Shown: positions 1 through 9,126, counted from the first letter of the stretch. The stretch is 64,000 nucleotides of DNA from JAAFIW01 sp031414805 (GCA_031414805.1 JANOQJ010000056.1:60682-124681), one strand, 5' to 3'. Program-made: numbers and translations. Notes: a model not told the origin generated them from the sequence alone.

Positions 1-600
1 ATGGAGCACATGCGCCGCATGGCACCTTGTGTGCCCATCATTCTGGACGCCAAGCGGGGCGACATTGGCTCCACCGCCCAGCAATACGCCAAAGAAGCCT
101 TCGAGCGCTACGGTGCCGACGCCGTGACGCTGTCGCCCTTCATGGGCTTTGACTCCGTGCAGCCCTACCTGACACACCCGGGCAAAGGCGCGTTTTTGCT
201 ATGCCGTACCTCCAACCCTGGCGGAGACGACCTGCAAAACCAGCGCCTGCAATCGGTTGAAGGCCAACCCCTGCTGTATGAGCACGTGGCGCGCCTGGCC
301 CAAGGCCCCTGGAACCTGAACGGGCAACTCGGCCTGGTGGTGGGGGCCACGTATCCGGCAGAGATTGAACGGGTGCGCGCAGTAGCCCCCCACATGCCGC
401 TATTGATTCCCGGCGTGGGCGCCCAGGGCGGCGACGCGGTGGCCACCGTGCGCGCAGGCTGGCGGGTTGACGCCCCCATCATCGTGAACTCGTCGCGGGC
501 GATTCTGTATGCATCCAGCGGTGACGACTTTGCCGAAGCGGCGCGTCGCGAAGCCATCAAGACGCGGGATGTGCTGGAAGCCGCCAAAACACTGATTTAA
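1..600 (+). CDS. pyrF: Orotidine 5'-phosphate decarboxylase, C-terminal part (cut by window edge)
   Basis: OMP decarboxylase makes UMP from orotidine 5'-phosphate, the last step of de novo pyrimidine synthesis. The DAKRGDIG motif near residue 17 of the visible part carries the catalytic Lys/Asp array, and the later PGVGAQGG stretch fits the phosphate-binding loop. The reading frame is open from base 1 and only about 199 residues are visible, whereas the long (type 2) form of this enzyme is about 270-280 residues, so the true start is outside the window and the Met at base 1 is internal. It ends with TAA and is followed at once by a dispersed repeat copy. It converges with the SPOR-domain gene. 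Confidence 0.93.
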   Translation: MEHMRRMAPCVPIILDAKRGDIGSTAQQYAKEAFERYGADAVTLSPFMGFDSVQPYLTHPGKGAFLLCRTSNPGGDDLQNQRLQSVEGQPLLYEHVARLAQGPWNLNGQLGLVVGATYPAEIERVRAVAPHMPLLIPGVGAQGGDAVATVRAGWRVDAPIIVNSSRAILYASSGDDFAEAARREAIKTRDVLEAAKTLI

Positions 601-616
601 AGCGAAAAGTGCCAAC

Positions 617-661
617 AGCCCTTATAGATACTGCTCAAGCAGCTATTAATTAAATAGCAAT
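617..661 (+). repeat. Dispersed double-palindrome repeat, copy R1
   Basis: This is a full-length copy in the AGCCC...TAGCAA orientation. It contains CTGCTCAAGCAG (palindrome 1) followed by GCTATTAATTAAATAGC (palindrome 2). It fills the gap between the convergent pyrF and SPOR genes and abuts the SPOR stop codon. Confidence 0.85.
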
Positions 662-1318
662 CTAACCCCGGCAAGGGGTTAGCAACTTATCCCCCAGCGC
701 CGTTTGGAGCTCCGCCAGCCGTGCCCGCAGCGCCTCGTCCACCAGCGGCAGGCGCAGCACCTGGCCGCGCTGCTCGCGGCGCTCTTGCAGCACGCGGGCC
801 GTACGCACGCCGCGCTGCAGGAGGGTGTCGAGGCGCTGGTTGGCTGCGCCGGAGGAGGCAAAGCTGCCGAGCGAAAGGCCAGGGCCAGGGAGTGCTTTGG
901 TGGCAACCTCAAACGTCACGTTGATCTGGCGCAGCTCCGCCTGTTTTTTGCTCAGCGAATCGGGCGCGGTGTAAGGACCCATGTAGACCATCCAGCGGGC
1001 GCTTTCATTGACCGGCTCCAGCGCCCAACTGCCGCTGGGCAGACTCTCCAGCCGCGTGCGCAGGGCGGTGGTCTGGGCCTCGTCGAGCAGCGGGGATTGC
1101 AGGCACTCGGTGCTGGCGACCACCACGGGGGCGCTGGCAGGCGGTTCGTCACGCCCCGCGCCCTGCAAGCGCAGGCTGTCCGGGCGGATTTGTTGCTGCA
1201 TACGCTGAGGCTCCGACTGCTGGGTGGGGGCAAAACCCAACTCGCGCAGCAGCCCCTGCGTCCACGCGAAGTACAGGCCGTTGGCCAGAACAATCAGCAA
1301 AACAAACAGGCGCAGCAT
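662..1318 (-). CDS. SPOR-domain membrane protein
   Basis: The 218-residue protein has a hydrophobic N-terminal anchor (about residues 1-20, MLRLFVLLIVLANGLYFAW) and then a periplasmic part. The C-terminal half (about 95-195) has the WMVYMGPY...LGSF pattern of SPOR (peptidoglycan-glycan-binding) domains. SPOR proteins usually bind denuded septal peptidoglycan; this role is inferred from family. It starts 8 nt downstream of the birA stop, so it is probably co-transcribed with the SET-domain gene and birA. A 7-bp stem TAACCCC/GGGGTTA (663-681) overlaps its 3' end but has no clear T-tract. No substrate or partner can be named. Confidence 0.75.
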   Translation of the reverse strand: MLRLFVLLIVLANGLYFAWTQGLLRELGFAPTQQSEPQRMQQQIRPDSLRLQGAGRDEPPASAPVVVASTECLQSPLLDEAQTTALRTRLESLPSGSWALEPVNESARWMVYMGPYTAPDSLSKKQAELRQINVTFEVATKALPGPGLSLGSFASSGAANQRLDTLLQRGVRTARVLQERREQRGQVLRLPLVDEALRARLAELQTALGDKLLTPCRG

Positions 1319-1326
1319 GGGTGGGT

Positions 1327-2148
1327 TTAAAGAAGGGTGGAAGGGGCGGCAGGCCGCACGCTGATTTCTGCGCTGGTGACCGGCTGCATGCCGCGTGCGG
1401 TGTGCACCAGCAGGGCGCCGCTGTCGCTGACCCCGTGCGCAGAGCCCTGCGTACCATCAGACAACACCACTGCCCGGTCACGCAAGGCGTCGCGGGCGTT
1501 GAAGCGCGCTTGAAAGGGCGCAAACCCGGCCTGCGCAAAGGCGGCAATGGCGGCGGCTAGCGGCTGCGCCAGCATGAGCAATGCCGCTGGCGCATCGGCA
1601 CCACGAAGCAACTCGTTCAGCCCCACGGGCGGTGTGCGAAACCGGTCAGCGGGCGTGTCCAGCGACACCGGGCGCACGATGTTGATGCCAATGCCAATCA
1701 CCGCGTAGCGGCCACCCGCCAGGCCCGCCGCCTCGCCCACGCCGGCGGTTTCCACCAAAATGCCCCCCAGCTTGCAGCCGTCCACCCACAGGTCGTTGGG
1801 CCACTTGAGCAGCACGCGCGCATGAAGGCTTTCGGCCACCGCACAACCCACGGCCAACGACAGACCCTCCCAGGCGGGCGGCGTCAAATAAACACCGAGT
1901 GAAAAAGCCAGTTGGCCGCATTGCCCGTGCCACTGGCGGCCCAGGCGGCCCCTTCCGCCGGTTTGCAGCTGCGCCACGAGCAGGCGTGGCGTTTGGGTTT
2001 GCGAGGGGTTGTCGCGTGCACCGCGCATCAACTCGGAGTTGGTCGAATCGACCTGCGCCACCGCTTGCGCCACCAAGCCCGGCAGCCACGGCTGCATCAG
2101 CGCCTGGGCGGTGCCGACGGTGGCTTGCAGATCGGCAGTGGCATGCAT
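1327..2148 (-). CDS. birA: Biotin--[acetyl-CoA-carboxylase] ligase
   Basis: BirA activates biotin to biotinyl-AMP and attaches it to the BCCP subunit of acetyl-CoA carboxylase. The GGRGRLGRQW loop (about residue 84) is the biotinyl-AMP-binding motif and KWPNDL (about 136) is the second ligase signature; GIGINI follows. At 273 residues it has no N-terminal helix-turn-helix, so it looks like a class I ligase without the repressor function of E. coli BirA. The start is 2 nt downstream of the SET-domain gene's stop, which indicates a shared transcript. In many relatives a coaX gene follows birA; here the SPOR gene follows directly. Confidence 0.93.
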   Translation of the reverse strand: MHATADLQATVGTAQALMQPWLPGLVAQAVAQVDSTNSELMRGARDNPSQTQTPRLLVAQLQTGGRGRLGRQWHGQCGQLAFSLGVYLTPPAWEGLSLAVGCAVAESLHARVLLKWPNDLWVDGCKLGGILVETAGVGEAAGLAGGRYAVIGIGINIVRPVSLDTPADRFRTPPVGLNELLRGADAPAALLMLAQPLAAAIAAFAQAGFAPFQARFNARDALRDRAVVLSDGTQGSAHGVSDSGALLVHTARGMQPVTSAEISVRPAAPSTLL

Positions 2149-2149
2149 C

Positions 2150-2728
2150 TCAGGATTTGCGGCGCTTGGGTGCCAGCATGGTGCCCCGACAGGTCTTGGC
2201 GTTGCACCAGCAGGCGTATTCCGCCTTCAGTTTGGCGGTGTGGCGGTCATCAATGATCAGGCCGTAGTCAAAGCTGAGCTCTTCCCCCGCCGCAATGTCG
2301 GTCAGCGCCCTGATGAACACACGGCCATCGGTTTCGTCGGCCTCGCAATTGGGCTCGCAGGCGTGGTTGATCCAGCGCGACGAGTTGCCGCCGAACTTGC
2401 CGTCGATCACATGCTTGTCGTCAATGTGAAAGTAAAACGTGTGCTGTGGGTTGCTCGGGTCATGCGGGTGGCGGCGCAAGGCTTCAGCCCAGCTGATGAC
2501 CTCGCCCGCGTATTCCATGATGAGCTCACCAGCAGCGATGTTTTGCATGGCAAACACGCCTTTGCCATGCACCTCCGAGTTGCGCACCTGCGTGCGCCGC
2601 CCCGCGTTGCCTGCCGCCGTGGATTTGGCCTGGGCCCGCGACGAGGGAACACGGGCGGGGGCGCTGTCCTGCAAAGCCTGCTTCATCAGATCGCTGTCGG
2701 CATCGTGGCTACGGGACTTTTTGGACAT
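2150..2728 (-). CDS. SET-domain protein (protein lysine methyltransferase family)
   Basis: The 192-residue protein has a SET domain from about residue 45: VHGKGVFA (SAM-binding region), YAGEVI, then SRWINHACEPNCE, which is the hallmark NHxCxPN pseudoknot motif, and ELSFDYG. The tail CWCNAKTCRGTML matches a zinc-binding post-SET segment. A basic, Ser/Ala-rich N-terminus precedes it. Known SET proteins transfer methyl groups to protein lysines; the bacterial target is unknown. Start chosen at ATG 2728 (MSKKSRS); no strong Shine-Dalgarno is visible. The frame stays open far upstream, but that part is antisense to topB and is not considered real. First gene of the SET-birA-SPOR unit. Confidence 0.85.
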   Translation of the reverse strand: MSKKSRSHDADSDLMKQALQDSAPARVPSSRAQAKSTAAGNAGRRTQVRNSEVHGKGVFAMQNIAAGELIMEYAGEVISWAEALRRHPHDPSNPQHTFYFHIDDKHVIDGKFGGNSSRWINHACEPNCEADETDGRVFIRALTDIAAGEELSFDYGLIIDDRHTAKLKAEYACWCNAKTCRGTMLAPKRRKS

Positions 2729-2890
2729 GAGCAAAATTCTGCTAAGTTGGTTGTGTACGCGTGAGCGTGCGTGCGAGGGCGCGGGGAGCGGCAGATTGTA
2801 AGGACGCAAAACCAGCCTTTGCGAAGTGATGACTTGCGATGCGGCAACAATGCGCCCCAAACAGACGAACGTAAAACGGATACGACTTGT

Positions 2891-5881
2891 ATGAGCAAAA
2901 CACTGGTAATCGCGGAAAAACCCTCGGTGGCACAAGACATCGTGCGGGCGCTCACGCCCACCGCGGGCAAGTTCGACAAGCACGACGAGCACTTTGAAAA
3001 CGAGCAATACGTGGTCACCAGTGCCGTGGGCCATCTGGTGGAAATACAAGCGCCTGAAGAATTTGACGTGAAGCGCGGCAAGTGGAGCTTTGCCCACCTG
3101 CCGGTGATTCCGCCGTACTTTGATTTGAAGCCGGTCGACAAAACCAAAACCCGACTGAACGCGGTCGTCAAACAGGCCAAGCGAAAAGATGTGACGGCGT
3201 TGATCAATGCCTGCGACGCGGGCCGCGAAGGCGAGTTGATTTTTCGCCTGATCGAGCAGTACGCGGGCACCGGCACCGGCGACAAAACCAAGCCGCTGGG
3301 TAAACCGGTTCAGCGACTGTGGCTGCAAAGCATGACGCCGCAAGCCATTCGCGATGGTTTCACCCATCTGCGCAGCGACAAACAAATGCAGGGCCTGGCC
3401 GACGCTGCGCGCAGCCGATCCGAGGCGGACTGGCTGGTCGGTATCAACGGCACACGGGCGATGACGGCTTTCAACTCGCGCGACGGCGGCTTCTGTTTGA
3501 CCACCGTGGGCCGGGTGCAAACACCGACCCTGGCGGTGGTGGTGGAGCGCGAAGAGCAAATTCGCAAATTCATCAGCCGCGACTACTGGGAAGTGCATGC
3601 CAGCTTTGCCGCCGAGGCCGGTGAGTACCCGGCCAAGTGGTTTGACCCGACTTTCAAGAAAGACACCGAAGACGCTGAAAAGCGCGCCGACCGCGTGTGG
3701 ACGCAACGCGAGGCCCTGGCAATAGCCGACGCCACGCGCGGCAAACAAGCCACCGTCACCGAAGAAAGCAAGCCCACCACGCAGGCTTCGCCCCTATTGT
3801 TTGACCTGACCAGCCTGCAACGCGAAGCCAACGGCAAATTCGGCTTCTCTGCCAAAACCACACTGCAACTGGCCCAAAGCCTGTACGAGCGCCACAAGGC
3901 CCTGACCTATCCACGAACCGACTCGCGCAACCTGCCGGAAGACTATGTTCCCGTGGTCAAGCAGACCTTTGACATGCTGGCCAACAGCGGCATGCGCCAT
4001 CTGGCGCCGCATGCGCTGGTGGCGCTGAACAACGGCTACATCAAGCCGACCAAGCGGGTGTTTGACAACGCCAAGGTGAGTGACCACTTTGCGATCATTC
4101 CCACGCTGCAAGCACCCAGCGGTTTGAGTGACGCGGAGCAGAAGCTGTATGACCTGGTGGTGCGCCGTTTCATGGCGGTGTTTTATCCCAGCGCTGAATA
4201 CTCGGTGACAACACGCATCTCGCAAGTAGAGCAATACAGCTTCAAGACCGAAGGCAAGGTGCTGGTCAAGCCCGGCTGGCTGGCCATTTACGGCAAAGAA
4301 GCCGCAGACGAAGTGGCCGATGCCAAAGACGGCGACAAAGGCCAGAGCCTGGTGCCCGTCAAGCCCGGTGAAAAAGTGCGGGCTGACACGGTCGACGCCA
4401 AGGGCCTGAAAACCCGCCCACCCGCCCGCTACAGCGAAGCCACCTTGCTGGGTGCCATGGAAGGCGCGGGCAAGATGGTGGACGACGACGAGCTGCGCCA
4501 CGCCATGCAGGAAAAAGGCCTGGGTACCCCGGCGACGCGAGCATCGATCATTGAAGGGCTGCTGACGGAAAAGTATTTGCTGCGCGAAGGCCGGGAGATG
4601 ATTCCCACCGCCAAAGCTTTTCAGCTGATGACTTTGCTGCGCGGTCTGGGCGCAGAAGAACTGTCCAAGCCCGAGCTGACCGGCGAATGGGAATACAAGC
4701 TGGCGCAAATGGAGCAGGGCAAGCTCAGCCGTGATTCCTTCATGGCTGACATTGCCCGCATGACCGAGCGTCTGGTGAAAAAAGCCAAGGAATACGACCG
4801 CGACACGGTTCCGGGTGACTACGCCACGCTTGCTTCACCGTGTCCGAATTGCGGCGGCGTCGTCAAGGAAAACTACCGGCGCTACACCTGCACTGGCAAG
4901 TCGGGCAACGAGGAAGGGTGTGGCTTCAGCTTTGGCAAAACCCCCGCGGGCCGCACCTTCGAGCTGGCAGAAGTGGAGGCATTTTTACGCGACCGCAAAA
5001 TTGGCCCGCTGGAAGGCTTTCGTTCCAAGGCCGGTTGGCCCTTCACGGCCGAGATGGTCATCAAATTTGACGACGAAACCAAAAATTACAAACTTGAATT
5101 CGACTTTGGTGACGACAAACGCGCCGAAGAAACCGGCGAAATTGTTGATTTTGGTGAAACGGCCTCACTGGGCCACTGCCCCAAGTGCCAGAGCGCTGTG
5201 CGTGAGTTTGGCAAGAGCTATGTGTGCGAAAAGTCAGTGCCCACTCTCGCGCAAGCCACCCCCAGTTGTGATTTCAAAAGTGGCCAGATCATCTTGCAGC
5301 AACCGATTGCGCCAGAGCAGATGACCAAGCTGCTGGCAACTGGAAAAACCGACCTGCTGGAAAACTTTGTTTCCAACAAAACACGCCGCAAATTCAAGGC
5401 GTTTTTAAGCTGGGACGCGCAGGCTGGCAAAGTCGGTTTCGCGTTTGAGCCTTCGAAATTCCCTCCGAGAAAGACTGCCGCCAAGACCACCACCCAGAGC
5501 ACCAGCAAAACCACTACTAAAATCGTAGCTGCTCCAGCAAGCAAATCAAGCGCTAGCGGCACAAAACCTTCTCAGACTTACAAACAAGGATCCAAAATGA
5601 CAACTGCAAAACCCGCCACAAAAACAGCCGCCGTTAAAAAACCGCGCGCCCCCGGCAAAGGCCTGACCCCCAGCGCCGCCCTGGCCGCCGTGATTGGCCC
5701 TGAAGCCGTGCCCCGTACCGAAGTTATCAAGAAAATCTGGGACTACATCAAGGCCCACAACCTGCAAGACGCGGTGAACAAGCGCGCCATCAACGCCGAC
5801 GCCAAGCTGCTGGTGGTGTTTGGCAAGCCACAGGTCACCATGTTCGAGCTGGCTGGCATTGTGGGCAAACACCTGAGCTGA
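2891..5881 (+). CDS. topB: DNA topoisomerase III with C-terminal SWIB/MDM2 domain
   Basis: Type IA topoisomerase that passes single strands to relax or decatenate DNA. The 996-residue product starts MSKTLVIAEKPSVAQDI. The Toprim domain has CDAGREGELIFR (the DxD second Asp is Gly, as I recall for this subgroup). The active-site Tyr is residue 340 in YPRTDSR. Two cysteine-containing C-terminal units follow (CPNCGG near 655, CPKCQS near 762), then a Lys/Ala/Thr-rich linker (about 860-915). From about 920 the protein is a SWIB/MDM2 fold (LTPSAALAAVIG...KKIWDYIKAHNLQD). E. coli TopB is about 653 residues, so this form is much longer. An internal ATG at 5597, preceded by AAGGA, looks like an old SWIB gene start. 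Confidence 0.93.
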   Translation: MSKTLVIAEKPSVAQDIVRALTPTAGKFDKHDEHFENEQYVVTSAVGHLVEIQAPEEFDVKRGKWSFAHLPVIPPYFDLKPVDKTKTRLNAVVKQAKRKDVTALINACDAGREGELIFRLIEQYAGTGTGDKTKPLGKPVQRLWLQSMTPQAIRDGFTHLRSDKQMQGLADAARSRSEADWLVGINGTRAMTAFNSRDGGFCLTTVGRVQTPTLAVVVEREEQIRKFISRDYWEVHASFAAEAGEYPAKWFDPTFKKDTEDAEKRADRVWTQREALAIADATRGKQATVTEESKPTTQASPLLFDLTSLQREANGKFGFSAKTTLQLAQSLYERHKALTYPRTDSRNLPEDYVPVVKQTFDMLANSGMRHLAPHALVALNNGYIKPTKRVFDNAKVSDHFAIIPTLQAPSGLSDAEQKLYDLVVRRFMAVFYPSAEYSVTTRISQVEQYSFKTEGKVLVKPGWLAIYGKEAADEVADAKDGDKGQSLVPVKPGEKVRADTVDAKGLKTRPPARYSEATLLGAMEGAGKMVDDDELRHAMQEKGLGTPATRASIIEGLLTEKYLLREGREMIPTAKAFQLMTLLRGLGAEELSKPELTGEWEYKLAQMEQGKLSRDSFMADIARMTERLVKKAKEYDRDTVPGDYATLASPCPNCGGVVKENYRRYTCTGKSGNEEGCGFSFGKTPAGRTFELAEVEAFLRDRKIGPLEGFRSKAGWPFTAEMVIKFDDETKNYKLEFDFGDDKRAEETGEIVDFGETASLGHCPKCQSAVREFGKSYVCEKSVPTLAQATPSCDFKSGQIILQQPIAPEQMTKLLATGKTDLLENFVSNKTRRKFKAFLSWDAQAGKVGFAFEPSKFPPRKTAAKTTTQSTSKTTTKIVAAPASKSSASGTKPSQTYKQGSKMTTAKPATKTAAVKKPRAPGKGLTPSAALAAVIGPEAVPRTEVIKKIWDYIKAHNLQDAVNKRAINADAKLLVVFGKPQVTMFELAGIVGKHLS
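5513..5557 (-). repeat. Degenerate dispersed-repeat copy inside topB (R14)
   Basis: CTACTAAAATCGTAGCTGCT then a ...GCGCTAGCGG end resembles the reverse-orientation copies, for example the one in the acetoacetyl-CoA synthetase gene. It is read in frame and encodes about residues 875-889 of TopB, just before the linker to the SWIB domain. Similarity is partial. Confidence 0.5.
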
Positions 5882-5904
5882 TCACGGGTTTGATGCTGGC
5901 GCGC

Positions 5905-6999
5905 TCAAGGCACGATGGTCGTGACCAGGTAAGCCGCCAAAATAACCAGGTGCACCACGCCTTGCAGCACCGTGGTGCGCCCCGTGCCCAGCGACAGGCT
6001 GGCCACAAACAAAGACAGCATCAGCAACACGCTGGCCTTGCCATCCAGGCCCAATGTCAGCGTCAGGCCGGTGGACACCGACACGATGGCCACCGCCGGG
6101 ATCGTCAGGCCAATGCTGGCCAGAGCGGAGCCCAGCGCCAGATTCAAACTCGTTTGCAAGCGGTTGGCCTGCGCAGCCCGCAGCGCGGCCAGGCCTTCGG
6201 GCAGCAGCACCACAAACGCAATCACCACGCCCACCAGCGCCACCGGCAGGCCTGCTTGCGCCACGGCGCGCTCTACCCCCGGAGCCAAGGCCTTGGCCAG
6301 CACCACCACTGCCACCAGGCACACCAGCAACAGGCCCAGACTCGCCAGTGCCTGGCGCTTGCTGGGCGCGGACGACGGGCGTTCACCTGAATCGGCCAGC
6401 GCCTCGTCCTCATCGGACAAAAAATACCCGCGGTGCCGCACCGTCTGCACCAATACAAAAGTGGCGTACAAAACCAGCGACACCACCGCAATAAAAATCA
6501 ACTGGCTGGTGCTGTAAACCGGTCCCGGCACGGTTACGGTGTAGTTGGGCAAGATCAAGGTGAGCACCGCAATCGCCGCGAGCGTAGCCAGCGATGCGCT
6601 CACGCCCAGCAGCACAAAACTCTGCTCGCCGTGGCGCAGCGCACCCACCAACAGCGACAGGCCCACGATGCCGTTCAAAATAATCATGATCGCGGCAAAC
6701 ACCGTGTCGCGCGCCAGGGCCGTGGCGCTGTTGCCGCCGGCCAGCATCAACGAGACGATCAGCGCCACTTCAATCACCGTCACGGCGACTGCCAGCACCA
6801 AGGTGCCAAACGGCTCGCCCACCCGGTGCGCAATCACTTCAGCATGGTGCACCGCAGCCAGCACGCAGGCCATGACGCCCAACACCATGGCTGCGCTAAA
6901 CCCGCCCCCGACCGCCCCTGCGTACAAGCCCAGCAGCAAGCCGCAGCCCGCCAGCGGCGCAAGCCAGGACCAGCGGGGCAAGATGTTGGAAGCAGCCAT
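5905..6999 (-). CDS. chaA: Calcium/proton antiporter, ChaA type
   Basis: A cation/proton exchanger of the CaCA superfamily in the inner membrane, expected to export Ca2+ (and possibly Na+ or K+) against protons. It has about eleven hydrophobic segments, with the ion-binding repeat HHAEVIAHRVGEPFGTL...TVIEVALI near residues 55-85 and the second repeat VVLLPEGLAALRAAQANRLQTSLNLALGSA cut by an acidic cytoplasmic loop (SDEDEALADSGE). Start at ATG 6999 (MAASNIL) gives 364 residues, close to E. coli ChaA (366), and CAGG lies just upstream; upstream Met codons would add a non-conserved leader. It is divergent from creD and convergent with topB. Confidence 0.9.
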   Translation of the reverse strand: MAASNILPRWSWLAPLAGCGLLLGLYAGAVGGGFSAAMVLGVMACVLAAVHHAEVIAHRVGEPFGTLVLAVAVTVIEVALIVSLMLAGGNSATALARDTVFAAIMIILNGIVGLSLLVGALRHGEQSFVLLGVSASLATLAAIAVLTLILPNYTVTVPGPVYSTSQLIFIAVVSLVLYATFVLVQTVRHRGYFLSDEDEALADSGERPSSAPSKRQALASLGLLLVCLVAVVVLAKALAPGVERAVAQAGLPVALVGVVIAFVVLLPEGLAALRAAQANRLQTSLNLALGSALASIGLTIPAVAIVSVSTGLTLTLGLDGKASVLLMLSLFVASLSLGTGRTTVLQGVVHLVILAAYLVTTIVP

Positions 7000-7136
7000 A
7001 AAAGCCTGTGGTGTGTGAAAAACAACCATTGTCCCGCACGCCTGAGAGACCACTTCACGTGCACTTCACACACTTCATCGCCACCGCACACCCCGCAGAA
7101 ACACTGGTCACTTCTTAACAACTGTTGGAGTGGGCA

Positions 7137-8516
7137 ATGAAAAACGCGATGCTGTTCAAGCTGCTGTCCCTGGTGGGCGTGGTGGTGTTGTTGGTCTTTG
7201 GTCTGGGCTTGATTTCGGAGGTGGTGCGTGACCGCCAGCACTACCGCGACGAGGCCACCCGCAACGTGACGCAAAGCCTGGCGGGCAGCCAGACCCTGCT
7301 GGGCCCGATCATCCACAGCGCCTGCGTGGAAACCTGGGACGTGCCCACCGGCACCGGTGCCGAGCGCACCCTGGTCGAGCAGCGGCGCGAGTTCATTCTC
7401 ACCGCCCTGCCCGACAACCTGGACGTGCAAGCCAATGCGGCCATGCAAGAGCGCGCACGCGGCCTGCACAAGGTCAACACCTATGCGCTGACGGCCAAAC
7501 TGGCCGCACGCTGGAGCAACCTGGAAAGTCTCAAGCCTAGCGCCACACAAAAGAACTCGCGCATGAACTGCGGTGCACCCATCGTGATGCTGGCTGTGGA
7601 CGACGCACGCGGCATCCGCACTGCCAGCGCCGTGCTCGACGGCCAAAGCTACAAGCTCAAGCCCGGCACCTTCTTCCCGGCCTATGCCAAAGGCGTGCAC
7701 GCCGCCCTGCCCGACGCACTGCGCGGCCGCACCGAAGTGCTGACGGCCAACTTTGAACTCGAACTGCTGGGCACCGAGCGCCTGTCCATCGTGCCCGCCG
7801 GTGGCAACACCGTAGTGCAGCTAAAAAGCCCCTGGCCACACCCCTCGTTTGGTGGCCGTTTTTTGCCCGCTGAGCGCACGGTGACCGAGCAGGGCTTTGA
7901 CGCCCGCTGGCGTCTGTCGGCCCTGGCTACCACCGCGCAGGCCGATCTGGGCCAGGGCAAGCCGGTGTGCGGCGCAGAAAACATGGGTGGGGGCGAGCCC
8001 GCCGCAGCTGGCGGTGCCAAAGGCTGCGTCGACACCTTCAGCGTCGGCTTCATCGACCCCGTCAACGCCTACTCACTCAGCGACCGCGCTACCAAATACG
8101 GCCTGCTCTTCGTGGCTCTGACCTTCGTGGCCGTTGGCCTGTTCGAGTTCATGAAGCGCCTGCGCGTGCACCCGGTGCAATACCTGCTCGTGGGCAGCGC
8201 CCTGTGTATCTTCTTTTTACTGCTGGTCTCGCTGAGCGAACACCTGCCGTTTGACGTGTCCTACGCGGTGGCCGCCAGTGCCTGCGTGCTGCTGCTGACC
8301 TACTACGCCAGCCACATGCTCCAAGGCATCTGGCGCGGCCTGCCGTTCGGCCTGGGCATTGGCTTGTTGTACGGCCTGCTGTTCACCCTGCTGCAACTGG
8401 AACAAACCGCCCTGGTAGTCGGTGCGATTGCGTTGTTTGTGGTGCTGGCGGCGGTGATGGTGCTCACGCGCAAGGTGGATTGGTATGGGCGGCTGGGGAT
8501 GAAGGCGGGGGATTGA
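7137..8516 (+). CDS. creD: Inner-membrane protein CreD
   Basis: CreD family (459 residues). One N-terminal membrane segment (about 8-28, LLSLVGVVVLLVFGLGLISEV) is followed by a large periplasmic domain with LLGPIIHSAC and SVGFIDPVNAYSLSDRATKYGLLF, and then about five C-terminal membrane helices. The latter block, YGLLFVALTFVAVGLFEFMK, is a clear family signature. In enterobacteria CreD is controlled by CreBC and affects envelope integrity and sensitivity to colicin and beta-lactams; no creB/creC lies beside it here. Start at ATG 7137, preceded by GGAG with 6-nt spacing, is preferred to the TTG four codons upstream. Confidence 0.9.
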   Translation: MKNAMLFKLLSLVGVVVLLVFGLGLISEVVRDRQHYRDEATRNVTQSLAGSQTLLGPIIHSACVETWDVPTGTGAERTLVEQRREFILTALPDNLDVQANAAMQERARGLHKVNTYALTAKLAARWSNLESLKPSATQKNSRMNCGAPIVMLAVDDARGIRTASAVLDGQSYKLKPGTFFPAYAKGVHAALPDALRGRTEVLTANFELELLGTERLSIVPAGGNTVVQLKSPWPHPSFGGRFLPAERTVTEQGFDARWRLSALATTAQADLGQGKPVCGAENMGGGEPAAAGGAKGCVDTFSVGFIDPVNAYSLSDRATKYGLLFVALTFVAVGLFEFMKRLRVHPVQYLLVGSALCIFFLLLVSLSEHLPFDVSYAVAASACVLLLTYYASHMLQGIWRGLPFGLGIGLLYGLLFTLLQLEQTALVVGAIALFVVLAAVMVLTRKVDWYGRLGMKAGD

Positions 8517-8591
8517 TAACTTCAGTCGTTTACGACCTTTTTTCCTTCCTATCCGCAGCCTTGGCAGGTCGCTAGGCTGCTCATCGCCTTC

Positions 8592-9026
8592 ATGAGGATT
8601 CAAGTGCTGTGGGGAATTTTAGAGTTGACACTGTTTAGTGTCGTGCAGTTCATGGGTTGGTTGGCGTTCCTTTATGTGCTTACTGGCGTGGCTTTTGCTT
8701 TTCTCACGGCCCGAAAGACGAAGGGAGTACTCCGGCTTGCTTCATTAAGCTTTGTGCTCGCACTATTTTTCTCTGTTTCGTTCGCTGTCGGCCGATTTCC
8801 AATGCCAGCGCCGACGCTAATGGTGATAGCACTTTGGGGGTGGGATGCAATGAACTACGCAGCGAATCCCCCGGAGTGCGTACCTACGAGTGAGGGATGC
8901 GGGCTCGATGAAAGAGGCGAGGCTTACTTTGTGACACCGCTGCTGGTGCAATGGGCTCTTTGGCTTGCCGTCCTCCTCGTCGTGGAATTGCTCCGTGGTT
9001 GGGTTCGTTGGCTGAAGGGTGCATAG
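8592..9026 (+). CDS. Small membrane protein of unknown function
   Basis: 144 residues with about four hydrophobic segments (about 8-35, 48-66, 74-84, 115-135) and a short Cys-containing loop (PPECVPTSEGCGLDERGE). I do not recognise the family. Base use is less GC-rich than in creD upstream, which hints at a different origin. A GTG at 8604 preceded by TGAGG is an alternative start. It stands alone between creD and the HepT/MntA pair; a dispersed repeat begins just downstream. Confidence 0.5.
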   Translation: MRIQVLWGILELTLFSVVQFMGWLAFLYVLTGVAFAFLTARKTKGVLRLASLSFVLALFFSVSFAVGRFPMPAPTLMVIALWGWDAMNYAANPPECVPTSEGCGLDERGEAYFVTPLLVQWALWLAVLLVVELLRGWVRWLKGA

Positions 9027-9083
9027 CTTATGCGGGCTTCTCCAGCTGAGCGCCCATAGCACTTTCAAACAAAACAGGCCACT

Positions 9084-9126
9084 AGCCCTTATAAATACTG
9101 CTCAACCAGCTATCTATTTCGTAGCA
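9084..9126 (+). repeat. Dispersed double-palindrome repeat, copy R2
   Basis: The copy runs from AGCCCTTATAAATACTGCTC to GTAGCA. It overlaps the 3' end of hepT and supplies that gene's last codons and TAG stop (9114-9116). Confidence 0.8.

Noticed and set aside
2729..3748. Upstream extension of the SET-domain frame to 532 residues
   Set aside because: The extension is antisense to topB, which has strong family motifs; a normal SET protein is complete from ATG 2728.
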